Below the pieces are notes generated by a model, which made no database searches, was not told the origin of the DNA, and saw only the letters and a program-made list of their open reading frames with translations. From contig NZ_JAGGMZ010000001.1 in assembly GCF_017875735.1 (NCBI RefSeq), positions 2,232,001 through 2,296,000 on the forward strand: a stretch of DNA of 64,000 nt. The letters run 5' to 3'. This DNA is from Arthrobacter sp. CAN_C5. Lineage in GTDB: Bacteria; Actinomycetota; Actinomycetes; Actinomycetales; Micrococcaceae. Positions 25,603 through 34,313 of this stretch are shown here, piece after piece. The stretch's first letter is position 1; each line of letters starts with the position of its first letter. Made by a program: the position numbers and the translations under genes.

Positions 25603-26100
25603 ATGAGGGACATTCACAGCGGACGAATCATTCCCGCAGGCTCCGGCCCCGCCGGATACACCTGGGGATCCATGCCACCGGGCCGCCCCCGGCACCGCGG
25701 GTCATCACCGGCGGTGCCCCGGCGAACACGTCGCAGGCCGGGAACACCCGGCTTCCTCAACGGTGCCCGGGACCGTCAATGAAGAACCGCCGCCGGCATG
25801 CGGCACGCTTCGGCCCGGTTTTCGAGGGCCAATACGCTCCCGCCGACGCGCTCCCGGGGAAAACCAGGGCCGCCGCTCCCGAGGGGAACACCCATCAGGC
25901 ACCGGGCGCGGTCCCCGCTCCCGAGTCAGCAGACGGGGAACCCGGTCTGCCCGATGGGAGGCACCAGGGCGTCGGCATGGGTGGCGGCTCCGTCCTGGAC
26001 GAAGCGCTGTTTCCTGCGCGCTTCGCCGACACGGTAACCGTCGTCGGCCGCGGCCTGCCGCTGCCGGCGTCGACGATACCGGCGGATGGGAGTACCACTG
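25603..26100 (+). pseudogene. Degraded thioredoxin reductase (trxB-like)
   Basis: Pieces in order resemble thioredoxin reductase: IIPAGSGPAGYT (cf. IIIGSGPAGYT) near 25625, then GPSMKNRRRHAARFGPVF (cf. the QAERFGA helix) near 25780, then GGGSVLDEALFPARFADTVTVV (shown as GGGSVLDEALF + PARFADTVTVV) near 25980 (cf. GGGDSAMEEA..TRFA..VTVVHRR). Large parts between them are missing and the catalytic CxxC is not visible. A decayed trxB fits the arsenic-type neighbourhood, where such genes are common. Confidence 0.55.
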
Positions 26101-26212
26101 GAAGCACCGGGCAGGGTCGTGGGTGCGGCGGGGCGGGTGGAGAGCTGCGAACCGACGCTGCCGGTGCTCCCGTAAGCCGGGCCGGCAGCCCTGGTGAGGC
26201 TGGGGTGGGCCT

Positions 26213-27415
26213 GTGAGCGGTATTGATCGGGACCGACCCCGTGGAGGGCTGGCGGCCATGTGCGTCGCGCAGACGACGAGCTGGGGCCTGCTCTATTACT
26301 CGTTGCCGGTGGCCCTTGTTCCGATTGGCGCGGACACGGGGTGGTCTGTTGCCGCGATGACGGCCGCGTTCTCCGCGGGCCTGATCGTTTCCGCGATTGT
26401 CGGCGTGCGGGTGGGACGCGCCCTTGACCGCACCGGGCCGAGGCTGCTCATGAGCACCGGCAGCGTCATCGGCGTCGTGGCGTTGCTTCTGGTGGGCGGT
26501 GCCCCCAATTTTGCGGTGTTCGCGGCCGCGTGGCTGGTGGCGGGATTCGCCCAGGCTGCTGTGTTCTATCAGCCGGCGTTCGTGGTCATTACCCGCTGGT
26601 ACGGTCCGGACCGGGTGCGCGCATTGACGGTTCTGACCTTAGTGGCTGGGTTTGCGTCAACGATCTTCGCCCCGGTCACCGCCGCCCTGGTCGATGGTCT
26701 GGGATGGCGCGGCGCCTATGTTGTTCTGGCCGGGATCCTGGCTGTGGTCACGATTCCGCTGCACTGGTTTTTCCTCAACGCCCGCTGGTCCCCAGCGACG
26801 GTTTCCCCGGCCAGCACGGAGCCGCCCCAGCACGCCCGGACGGTGTCCGGAAGCTGGCCGTTCCGGTTCCTTCAAACCACGATGGCCCTGTCGACGCTTG
26901 CCCTATATGCGGTGACGTTCAATTTGATTGCACTGTTCCTCGAGCGCGGGGTGAGTTACCAGAGTGCGGCGGTGGCCTTCGGTCTTATCGGGGTCGGCCA
27001 GGTGATCGGCAGGGTCGCCTATTCCGCCCTGCCCTTGAGCACCACCGCCGTGCAGCGGACCGTAGTTCTTGCAGCGGGCGGGGCTGGATGCGTGTGGGCA
27101 CTGGCCTTGGTTCCGGGTCCGCCGGCCCTGCTGGTCGTTGTGGCTGTGGTGGCAGGGATGGTGCGCGGGTGCAACACGCTCCTGCAGGCCACGGCGGTGT
27201 CAGACCGGTGGGGAACACGGAACTTCGGTGCCCTGCAGGGCGCCTTTGCGGCCCCGGTGACCGCGGTCGGAGCGCTGGCTCCGGCCGCGGGCCCCGCCCT
27301 GGCATCCGTGCTCGGGGGCTACCCCGTCATGGCGATGGTGATGGCCGTGCTCGCCACGGTCAGTGTCATCACCGCTGCCCGCACCGGGGCAACCATGGGC
27401 CGCTCCGGTCAGTAA
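26213..27415 (+). CDS. MFS transporter in the arsenic-type cluster
   Basis: About 400 residues, 12 helices, with RVGRALDRTGPRLLMSTGSV as the MFS loop motif and VFYQPAFVVITRWYGPDRVR before the second half. GTG 26213 is taken as start; ATG 26258 is possible. It belongs to the general MFS_1 efflux group. Position between dsbA and arsR, both under the same operator type, suggests export of an arsenical or related toxicant in place of ArsB/Acr3 (inference). Confidence 0.85.
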   Translation: MSGIDRDRPRGGLAAMCVAQTTSWGLLYYSLPVALVPIGADTGWSVAAMTAAFSAGLIVSAIVGVRVGRALDRTGPRLLMSTGSVIGVVALLLVGGAPNFAVFAAAWLVAGFAQAAVFYQPAFVVITRWYGPDRVRALTVLTLVAGFASTIFAPVTAALVDGLGWRGAYVVLAGILAVVTIPLHWFFLNARWSPATVSPASTEPPQHARTVSGSWPFRFLQTTMALSTLALYAVTFNLIALFLERGVSYQSAAVAFGLIGVGQVIGRVAYSALPLSTTAVQRTVVLAAGGAGCVWALALVPGPPALLVVVAVVAGMVRGCNTLLQATAVSDRWGTRNFGALQGAFAAPVTAVGALAPAAGPALASVLGGYPVMAMVMAVLATVSVITAARTGATMGRSGQ

Positions 27416-27507
27416 GTGGCGGGAGGCAGGAACAGCGGCTGAAGGGGGCGAAAGTACGGGCTGGACCCCGCGGAGCGCCGGGGCCGGCGGGCAGAGGCGG
27501 CTGTGCC

Positions 27508-27909
27508 CTACCGGGTTTCGGTGAGGACGCCGGCGAGGAAGTCCAGGGCTCCGGGCACAACGGAATAGTACGCCCAGACGCCGCGCTTCTCGCGGCGAAG
27601 GATACCCGCGTCGACGAGGATCTTCAGGTGGTGGGACACCGTCGGCTGCCCCAGGTCCAGCGGTTCGGTCAGGTCGCACACACAGGCTTCGTGTGCGGTG
27701 CTGGAGGAGATCAGGGATACCAGGCGCAGCCGGTGGGGGTCAGCGATTGCCTTGAACTGTTTGGCCAGCTCCTCGGCCCGGCCTGGCGTCAGCGCAGGAG
27801 ACCCGGACGCCACGCAGCAGCGGGCCTCTTCGAGCTCGCCATTCTGGGCAGGACCCGTCGCTTCGTTCGCTGCCAGGTCCGCTGGTCCGGACTGAGGGAT
27901 CGTTGTCAT
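27508..27909 (-). CDS. arsR: ArsR/SmtB-family metalloregulator
   Basis: A 133-residue winged-helix repressor from ATG 27909. The HTH is LDLGQPTVSHHLKILVDAGI with REKRGVWAYYSV in the wing. Likely As(III)/Sb(III) ligands are the N-terminal pair C31-C32 and C76/C78 in ACVCDL, the pattern of actinobacterial ArsR proteins. Divergent from the flavoprotein gene over a shared operator; derepression by trivalent arsenic is expected from the family. Confidence 0.9.
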   Translation of the reverse strand: MTTIPQSGPADLAANEATGPAQNGELEEARCCVASGSPALTPGRAEELAKQFKAIADPHRLRLVSLISSSTAHEACVCDLTEPLDLGQPTVSHHLKILVDAGILRREKRGVWAYYSVVPGALDFLAGVLTETR

Positions 27910-27927
27910 GTATCCAGCATACTCGGC

Positions 27928-27985
27928 ATTGACAACCATCGATATGTTGCTGAATACTCAATATCGAAGTTGATCGATATATGGG
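27928..27985. promoter_or_regulatory. Divergent arsR / flavoprotein promoter with operator
   Basis: Contains the ATTGACAACCATCGATATGT operator (27928-27947) shared with the dsbA promoter, and a second ATCGATAT core near 27973 in TTGATCGATATATG facing the flavoprotein gene. Repeated ATCGATAT cores in a divergent promoter fit dimeric ArsR binding. Confidence 0.6.
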
Positions 27986-28069
27986 TATGGCATGGGCCCG
28001 GCGATCAATTTCTCTCCATCCATGCGCCTCCCCGGTCCGCCGGCATCGGGCGATGAACAAAGGATCTTT

Positions 28070-29584
28070 ATGAGCATCGAGGCGACTTCCCCTACTGCAC
28101 CCGGCACGGCCTTCGGGGCCAAAAGGACCACCGGGGAGACGAGTCCGTCGACCCTGCCGGTCGCGGTCATCGGGGCCGGGCCGACCGGTCTCGCAGCTGC
28201 AGCGAACCTTCTCGAGCGCGGCCTGACCCCGATCGTTTTTGAGCAGGGCGAGAGCGTCGGCGCCGCGATCCGGCAGTGGGCGCACATCCGCTTGTTCTCG
28301 CCCTGGCAGTACAACATCGATCCCGTGTCACGCCGTCTGCTCGAACCGACCGGCTGGACCGAACCCAGCCAGGATACGCTGCCCTACGGCGGCGAGCTCG
28401 TCGCGTCCTACCTCGAGCCCCTTGCCGCCGTTCCGGCCATCGCCAAGGCCCTGCACTTTAACAGCACTGTCACGGCGGTCACCCGCTCGGGCATGGACAA
28501 AACACGGACCAAGAACCGCGACACCCAGCCATTCCTGGTCCGCGTGACCGGCCCCGGGGGGACCGTGGATCACCTCGTGCGCGCGGTCATCGACGCGTCC
28601 GGCACCTGGAGCCAGCCCAATCCCCTTGGACAGGCGGGACTGCTGGCACCGGGCGAAGACGCGGTATCCGGTTTCATTACGACGGCTCTGCCCGATGTTG
28701 TTGGAACGGAACGTGAGCGTTTCGCCGGCAAGACGGTCATGGTCGTCGGTGCCGGCCACTCCGCCGTCAATACATTGATCAACCTTGGCGTTGTCGCCCA
28801 GACCGGGCCCGGCACCCGCATTCTGTGGGCGGTCCGCAGCGGCGGATCAACGCAGCGCCTTTATGGCGGCGGGGACCTCGATGGCCTGCCCGCCCGCGGC
28901 GCCCTTGGCAGCCGCTTGCGGACCCTGGTCGCCGATGGCGTGGTCGAACTTGTCACAAACTTCACCATTACATCCCTCGCGCGGAACGAGTCCCGCCTTT
29001 CCGTGGGAGCGTCGACGCCGGACGGCGCCCGCACGATCGAGGTTGACGTCCTCGTGCCGGCCACCGGGTTCCGGCCGAACCTGGACATGCTGCGCGAGCT
29101 GCGCCTGGAACTGGATCCTGCGGTCGAAGCACCGCGCGCTCTGGGCCCACTGATCGACCCGGAGTTTCATTCCTGTGGAACGGTTCCGGCCCACGGCGCG
29201 GACATCCTGGCGCACCCCGAGAAGGATTTCTACCTGGTCGGGATGAAGTCCTACGGTCGGGCCCCTACCTTCCTGCTGGCCACCGGGTATGAGCAGGTCC
29301 GGTCGGTCACCGCGGCGATTGCCGGTGACACCGAAGCCGCATCCCGCCTGCAGCTTCAGCTGCCCGAGACAGGGGCCTGCCGGACCGACCTTGGCAGCTC
29401 CGGCGACACCCCGCCGGCGGCGGTAGCGGACAGCGGCGCTGCAGGAGGGTCGGGCTGCGGGCCCGCCACTGCGGGCCCTGCGAACGGTGCCGCTGCCGCC
29501 GGCTGCTGCTCGGCTCCGCAGCTGATCACGGTCGGCTTCCCAACCGGAACGGCTCACGGCCGTTCCGGTGATCCTGACTACTGA
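28070..29584 (+). CDS. ArsO-like FAD/NAD(P)-dependent monooxygenase
   Basis: From ATG 28070 (AAAGGA upstream), 504 residues. FAD site AVIGAGPTGLAAAANLLERG, flavin-monooxygenase-type region QWAHIRLFSPWQYNID, NADPH site MVVGAGHSAVNTLINLG and a late VPATGFRPN. This matches the flavoproteins often found in actinobacterial ars clusters (ArsO). The C-terminal ~50 residues are Cys/Gly/Ala-rich (GSGCGPATAGP, AAAGCCSAP) and may bind metal(loid). The reaction is not established. Confidence 0.85.
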   Translation: MSIEATSPTAPGTAFGAKRTTGETSPSTLPVAVIGAGPTGLAAAANLLERGLTPIVFEQGESVGAAIRQWAHIRLFSPWQYNIDPVSRRLLEPTGWTEPSQDTLPYGGELVASYLEPLAAVPAIAKALHFNSTVTAVTRSGMDKTRTKNRDTQPFLVRVTGPGGTVDHLVRAVIDASGTWSQPNPLGQAGLLAPGEDAVSGFITTALPDVVGTERERFAGKTVMVVGAGHSAVNTLINLGVVAQTGPGTRILWAVRSGGSTQRLYGGGDLDGLPARGALGSRLRTLVADGVVELVTNFTITSLARNESRLSVGASTPDGARTIEVDVLVPATGFRPNLDMLRELRLELDPAVEAPRALGPLIDPEFHSCGTVPAHGADILAHPEKDFYLVGMKSYGRAPTFLLATGYEQVRSVTAAIAGDTEAASRLQLQLPETGACRTDLGSSGDTPPAAVADSGAAGGSGCGPATAGPANGAAAAGCCSAPQLITVGFPTGTAHGRSGDPDY

Positions 29585-29714
29585 TCGGGCCCACCGGGCA
29601 CCTTTGAATAGACCATGTCCGGGGACGTTCCGGCGCCACTGCCGGATACGGACAGTGAAGCAGGGCCGCCGCCATGAGGGTGATCGAGGCCGCCCAACAG
29701 GAGGAAACCCTACG

Positions 29715-29810
29715 GTGACAAAGAATCGTGATCTCAGCCGGCATCGCGGAGTGAATCCGGCGCCTTCCCTCGTCCTCCCATTGATGACTGAGGGTTGGCG
29801 GTGCCGGTAG
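29715..29810 (+). CDS. Short ORF with a perfect ribosome site
   Basis: AGGAGG stands nine bases before GTG 29715; the frame encodes 31 residues (MTKNRDLSRHRGVNPAPSLV and so on) and stops at 29810. It could be the 5' stub of a truncated downstream ars gene, since the start is too well formed for chance. No domain can be named. Confidence 0.35.
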   Translation: MTKNRDLSRHRGVNPAPSLVLPLMTEGWRCR

Positions 29811-29849
29811 GGCGCCGCGGCCATGCTGGCGATGGGCGGGAGAGTGATT

Positions 29850-30251
29850 CTACTGTGGTGCCTGGTCCTGCGCGGCGATGGCTTCGATTTCGACCCTTGC
29901 TCCGCGGGGAAGTTCTGCCACAGCGACGGTGGTGCGCGCTGGATACGGGGATTCGAAGACTTCCGCGTAGATGTCGTTGACTGCCGCGAAGTCGGCCATC
30001 GATATCAGATACACGTTGACCTTGATGACATCGGCCGGTGTCCGGTGCGCAGCGGTGAGGACTGCTTCCAGGTTGGCGAATACCTGGCGGGTCTGCTTCT
30101 TGATGTCACCGTCAACGAGCTGCCCGGTCCGGGGATCGATCGGGGTCTGTCCGGAAAGATAGAGCAGTCCCGCACCCGGCGCGGTGGCGGCGTGCGAATA
30201 TGGCCCGATCGCGTCGGGGGCGTTCGCCGCATCGATGGTTCTCCGGGACAT
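29850..30251 (-). CDS. RidA family protein
   Basis: A 133-residue, single-domain RidA/YjgF protein (IGPYSHAATAPGAGLLYLSG, PARTTVAVAELPRGARVEIE) with the conserved arginine. Such trimeric enzymes hydrolyse reactive enamine/imine intermediates made by PLP enzymes. It is not close to the RidA-fusion protein at 10047 in length or tail. No operon partner is visible. Confidence 0.88.
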   Translation of the reverse strand: MSRRTIDAANAPDAIGPYSHAATAPGAGLLYLSGQTPIDPRTGQLVDGDIKKQTRQVFANLEAVLTAAHRTPADVIKVNVYLISMADFAAVNDIYAEVFESPYPARTTVAVAELPRGARVEIEAIAAQDQAPQ

Positions 30252-30424
30252 GCCGAAACCGTACCATTCCGCGCCGCTTCCGAGGGCGGAGCCCCCTTAT
30301 AAGGGTGGATGCCACGGGTGAGCGGATCGATCCACTCCGGGTGGATGGTGGGTGAGGCTGCCGAATAGCGGCACCGGCCTTAGGCCGGATAACCCTGGGG
30401 TTCATGGCGTGGTCCGCGTTTGCT

Positions 30425-30769
30425 TCAGCACGGAGCGTCATGGAAGCACTTCGTGGACCTGAGGTGGTGTGTAGTCGAGGAAGGTTCCCCGGCTGTACGC
30501 GGCGGTAGCTCGGCCGCGTTGACGGCGATGATCGTGTTGAAGCGGCTGTTGTGGAACCGGTCTGTGTACCGCTGGATGAGCTGGCGGGCAGCGGGAGGTG
30601 GACCTGATGCCCCTTCATGCCCGCAGTGTGCATGGAGGTTTTCCGCGTGTCCGGTGGGCTGGTCGGACCCAGGGAAGGCATCGAGTGGGGCGGGCTTTTG
30701 CTCAGGGAGGCTCACGGTGTTGCCGGTGGAGGGGCTGTCTGCGGCGCGGTGCCCGTGGTTATTGTTCAT
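30425..30769 (-). CDS. Small hypothetical protein coupled to the GGDEF/EAL gene
   Basis: ATG 30769 is five bases after GGAGG, only 15 bp beyond the stop of the GGDEF/EAL gene, so it should be co-translated. The 114-residue product is His/Asn/Pro-rich and hydrophilic with a middle helix (ARQLIQRYTDRFHNSRFNTI). No family recognised. The tight link to a c-di-GMP protein suggests a partner or regulatory role (inference). Confidence 0.5.
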   Translation of the reverse strand: MNNNHGHRAADSPSTGNTVSLPEQKPAPLDAFPGSDQPTGHAENLHAHCGHEGASGPPPAARQLIQRYTDRFHNSRFNTIIAVNAAELPPRTAGEPSSTTHHLRSTKCFHDAPC

Positions 30770-30784
30770 GCCGGCCTCCATTGA

Positions 30785-32947
30785 TCAGCGTTTTCGGTCG
30801 GCGCCGGTGTTCTGGCCGGCTGTGAGCCGGCGGATGAGGGTTTCGGCCTGATCGATGACGACGGGCAGGTCCTCGCTGGAGCGCGGGCAGGAGAACAGGG
30901 AACCCTGAAGGTGTTCACAGCCCAGTTCCAGCAGGTGCCGTGCTTGGGAGGTGTTATCGATTCCTTCGGCCGTGATGTGCAGTCCAAGGTTGCGGCCCAG
31001 CTGGACCATCGAGGTGAGGATCGGCAGGGTCCCGGAGTCGGAGTGCAGTTGGGACACGAAGGAGCGATCGATCTTGATGGAATCCACGGGCAGCCCCTGC
31101 AGTTGCCCAAGGGAGGAATAGCCTGTTCCGAAATTGTCCAGCGCCACCCTGGTTCCGTGCCCGCGTAATAGCCCGAGTTGTCCGGTGATCTGAGGCGAGG
31201 CCTCCATGAACGCATTCTCACTTACCTCCAGCACCACCTGGCGGGGACTGATCTGGCAGGCGGCAAGGATGGCGAGAATCTCGGAGGCGAAGTCCTGCTC
31301 GCGGAGTTGAACGGTCGAGACCTTCACCGCCAAGGACCTCCGGGCGGACCCGCTGAGCCATGGGCGCAGCTGGGAACATGCCGCGGTCAGCACTTCCCGG
31401 CCGATCCGGTTGATAAGCCCGCCGCTCTCGGCGGTGGCGATGAATTCGCTCAGTTCCACCAGTCCGGCGGGTCTCCTCCAGTAAACCAGGGCCTCCACCT
31501 GAGTGACATCCCGGTCCGCGGCCGATACCACCGGCTGAAAGTGCAGCACGAGTTCATCGCGCTCGACCGCCTTGCGGAGTCCGGCTTCCAGTTCGGTGTG
31601 TGCCAGCAGGGCTTCCATCATGCTCGGATGGAAGCGCATGTACCGGTTCTTGCCGTCTCTCTTGGCCGCGTACATGGCGACATCGGCGCGCCGAAGAAGG
31701 TCCGGCGCCTGTGCCGGGTGGCCTTCGGCACCCGCCAGACCGAGGCTTACGCTGGGCTGGAACTCGCGGCCATCCAGCAGGAAGGGCCGGTTTACGGATG
31801 ACAGGATCCGAGCGGCGACGGCTTCGGGATCCTCGCTGTCCACCAGAAGGGCGACAAACTCATCGCCACCGAGCCGTGCAACCGTATCGGTGGCTCGTAC
31901 GCACTGGGTGAGCCGGTTGCCGATCTCCACGAGCATCTGGTCCCCTGCATGGTGCCCGAGGATGTCGTTGACCTCCTTGAAGTCGTCAAGGTCCAGCAGA
32001 AGCACGTCCACCGAACGGTTCCCCGGTGCGCTGAGGGCATCCGTGAGGCGGTCCTGGAACCGGAAGCGGTTGGCGAGACCGGTCAGGGAGTCCCGGAACG
32101 CCAGGGTGCGAAGCTCCTCGGTCTGTCCGGCCAGATCGGCCAGTGCCTTGCGTGCCTGCTCTTCGGCGCGGCGCCGGGGAGTGGCGTCGCGGAAACTCCA
32201 GACCCGGCCCACGACCTGACCGTCGACGCGTTGGGGCTTGGAATACCGCTCAAAGGTCCGTCCGTCCAGGAACTCGAGCGTGTCGTGGCTCTCGGCGGAG
32301 GGGTCCGCATACAGCTCCTCGACCTTGGCCACGAAAGCTCCGGGATCGATCAGCTGCCCCAGGACGAATCCGATCACCTGCCCGTCGTCGCCGGATCCGA
32401 GAAGCCGCGCCGGTATCCCCCACATGGCAGCGAATTGTTCGTTCGATCCGGCGATCCGGCCCTCATGGCTTACCACCAGGATTCCGTCGGCGGTGGATTC
32501 CAGGGTGGCGTTCAGCAGGGACAGCGCCTCGCGCAGTTCAGCGCCGTGTCGTTGCTGTTCACTGACATTCCGCACGGACAGGACAATCTGCTCGTCCTGT
32601 CCGACGCTCAGTCTGGCGGTTCTGACTTCGACCGGAAATACCTGGCCGCCCCGGTGCCGGCCTGACACCGGCAGGGCCTTCCCGAGGAGAAGGCCCCCGG
32701 GTGCGGAGGAAGGCGGGGAATCATCCGGATCGTCCTGCCCCGGGAGCGGGGGCAGGACGATCCCGTAATGCTGTCCGACCAGAACCGATCTTTGATAGCC
32801 GAACATTTCCTCGGCGGCGGCATTGATCAGCACCACCTGTCCTTGCTGTGAAAGGGCCAGCAGTGCATCCGGGGAGCCTTCAATCAGCACCTGGTAGGAG
32901 TCGGGAGCCGGCACCGGTTGTGGTCTTCCACCCATGGTCTTTTCCAT
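30785..32947 (-). CDS. PAS-PAS-GGDEF-EAL signalling protein
   Basis: About 720 residues. Two PAS domains (SPDALLALSQQGQVVLINAA ~ residues 15-120, and ~140-265), then a GGDEF domain with intact ARLGGDEFVALL, then an EAL domain starting VEALVYWRRP. The diguanylate cyclase site looks functional. In the EAL domain several metal/catalytic positions deviate: LAVKVSTVQL lacks the usual Asn, EVSEN replaces E-x-T-E, and DNFGTGYSS replaces DDFG. Phosphodiesterase activity is doubtful. No transmembrane segment, so cytosolic. Confidence 0.9.
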   Translation of the reverse strand: MEKTMGGRPQPVPAPDSYQVLIEGSPDALLALSQQGQVVLINAAAEEMFGYQRSVLVGQHYGIVLPPLPGQDDPDDSPPSSAPGGLLLGKALPVSGRHRGGQVFPVEVRTARLSVGQDEQIVLSVRNVSEQQRHGAELREALSLLNATLESTADGILVVSHEGRIAGSNEQFAAMWGIPARLLGSGDDGQVIGFVLGQLIDPGAFVAKVEELYADPSAESHDTLEFLDGRTFERYSKPQRVDGQVVGRVWSFRDATPRRRAEEQARKALADLAGQTEELRTLAFRDSLTGLANRFRFQDRLTDALSAPGNRSVDVLLLDLDDFKEVNDILGHHAGDQMLVEIGNRLTQCVRATDTVARLGGDEFVALLVDSEDPEAVAARILSSVNRPFLLDGREFQPSVSLGLAGAEGHPAQAPDLLRRADVAMYAAKRDGKNRYMRFHPSMMEALLAHTELEAGLRKAVERDELVLHFQPVVSAADRDVTQVEALVYWRRPAGLVELSEFIATAESGGLINRIGREVLTAACSQLRPWLSGSARRSLAVKVSTVQLREQDFASEILAILAACQISPRQVVLEVSENAFMEASPQITGQLGLLRGHGTRVALDNFGTGYSSLGQLQGLPVDSIKIDRSFVSQLHSDSGTLPILTSMVQLGRNLGLHITAEGIDNTSQARHLLELGCEHLQGSLFSCPRSSEDLPVVIDQAETLIRRLTAGQNTGADRKR

Positions 32948-33124
32948 ATGTCGTTCCACCAATCCAAATTCGAACGCCGGTCACCGAAAACGTCCACCGC
33001 ATCGACACCGGCTTCTCACCGCACGACTTTGCCCCCTGTGACCGCCGGTTCCCCGGGATCGTGCTGTCGGCGACCAGGACTGCCGCTTCCCGCCCGGAGC
33101 TCATTATGGACGGCGGGGCGGGTG

Positions 33125-33532
33125 CTACTCGATTTTCGAGACGTGGTAGTGGCTGATCAGCCAGTTCCTGCCGCTCCTCTGCAGCACCACCGTCAGGTGC
33201 ACCGGAAGGACCCGGCCGTCTGCGAACGTGAAGTCTACGCCGGCATAGGCCAGCACAATGTCGGGCGAGAGCCGTCGGTGTTCGAGGATCCGGAACTCGG
33301 CCCGAAGCCCGGCCGGCTGTTTGTCGTAGTAGGCAGTGATGACGGCCCGGCCGATGCCGTGTTTTTTGTCGAGTCCCTGAAAGAGCGCATTGTCTGTGAA
33401 GTGGGAGGCCACGGCCTCCGGCCGGTGGTCCGCGATCCCCTCGGACCACGAGGTGAGGACCGCGGTGGCGATACCGGATGTGTCGGTGTGGGACGGAAAC
33501 TGAGGGCTTGCTTTGGTTTCAAAAACTTCCAT
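33125..33532 (-). CDS. SnoaL-like / DUF4440 protein
   Basis: A 135-residue cone-fold protein from ATG 33532 with features of the SgcJ/EcaC-type NTF2-like group (AVLTSWSEGIADHRPEAVAS, HFTDNALFQG, GRNWLISHYHVSKIE). It lies 40 bp downstream of an SDR gene on the same strand and is probably in its operon. Function unknown; such proteins are often small isomerases or ligand binders. Confidence 0.8.
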   Translation of the reverse strand: MEVFETKASPQFPSHTDTSGIATAVLTSWSEGIADHRPEAVASHFTDNALFQGLDKKHGIGRAVITAYYDKQPAGLRAEFRILEHRRLSPDIVLAYAGVDFTFADGRVLPVHLTVVLQRSGRNWLISHYHVSKIE

Positions 33533-33572
33533 GCTGTGTGTCCTTTGGTGGTGATGGGGACGCCTCCGGAAC

Positions 33573-34280
33573 CTAGCTGCCGGCGCTTTGGCCACCGTCA
33601 ACGTGGAGGACTTCGCCGGTGACGAAGGGGGCCTGCTCGAGGTAGAGGACTCCCTTGGCAATGTCGTCGACTGTGCCCATTCGCCCGACCGGGTGCTGGT
33701 CGGCGAGGAAATCATGGGTGCTGGGCGGGTGCATCGGGGTTTCGATGTGCCCGGGTGAGACAGCATTGACCCGGATTCCACGGCCCGCGTATTCGATGGC
33801 CAGGGATTTCGTGACCGACGACAAGCCACCCTTGGTGAGGTTGGCAAGCGCCGAGGGAACGTTGGAATTCGCATACTCGACCAAGGTGGTGGTGACGTTG
33901 ACGACGTGGCCTGCACCTTGCTCAAGCATCCGGGAGATGGCGTACTGGGTTATGTGGAAGAACCCGCCGAGGTTTACCTGGACCACCCGCTCGTAATCCT
34001 CCTTCGTGTACTCGGTGAAGGGCTTGCCCACAAAGATGCCGGCATTGTTGACGAGGGTGTCGATCCGCCCGAATTTTTCGACGGCGGTCGCGATGACCTT
34101 CTGCGCCACCGCGGGATCCGAAATGTCCCCGGCGACGGTGACGAAGTCAACCTCCTCGTTTGGGGCGATGGAGCGCGAGTTGGCAACGACGGCGTAGCCG
34201 ATATTGCGGAACGCGGCCGTGAGCCCTTCTCCGATGCCCTGTGATCCCCCGGTGACGACCGCGACCCTGCGATATTTCAT
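33573..34280 (-). CDS. SDR-family protein lacking the catalytic Tyr
   Basis: A 235-residue SDR from ATG 34280 with the NAD(P) motif VVTGGSQGIG, NNAG (LVNNAGIF) and the C-terminal VTGEVLHVDGGQ. At the YxxxK site the sequence is PSALANLTKGGL: the lysine is present but Ala stands where Tyr should be. Other SDRs with this SALxxLTKGGL form exist and may use a different mechanism. An operator-like ATTGGTCAACT lies 23 bp upstream, linking it to the TetR network; it leads an operon with the SnoaL-like gene. Confidence 0.85.
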   Translation of the reverse strand: MKYRRVAVVTGGSQGIGEGLTAAFRNIGYAVVANSRSIAPNEEVDFVTVAGDISDPAVAQKVIATAVEKFGRIDTLVNNAGIFVGKPFTEYTKEDYERVVQVNLGGFFHITQYAISRMLEQGAGHVVNVTTTLVEYANSNVPSALANLTKGGLSSVTKSLAIEYAGRGIRVNAVSPGHIETPMHPPSTHDFLADQHPVGRMGTVDDIAKGVLYLEQAPFVTGEVLHVDGGQSAGS

Positions 34281-34302
34281 CGTGCACAACTCTCTATAGA
34301 TG

Positions 34303-34313
34303 ATTGGTCAACT
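34303..34313. promoter_or_regulatory. TetR operator-like site upstream of the SDR gene
   Basis: ATTGGTCAACT (34303-34313), followed by ATTGATAGTC, resembles the ACCGGTCAACT half-site at 18230 and the sites in the TetR-flavodoxin promoters. It is more degenerate than the others. Confidence 0.45.

Noticed and set aside
25485..26216. 243-codon plus-strand ORF between dsbA and the MFS gene
   Set aside because: Composition is dominated by His, Pro, Arg and Gly from GC-rich frames; the recognisable pieces are TrxB fragments scattered over frames, so a decayed gene is the better call.
26530..28056. 508-codon plus-strand ORF overlapping the MFS and arsR genes
   Set aside because: It lies out of frame with the well-supported MFS gene and antisense to arsR; composition is that of a high-GC shadow frame.
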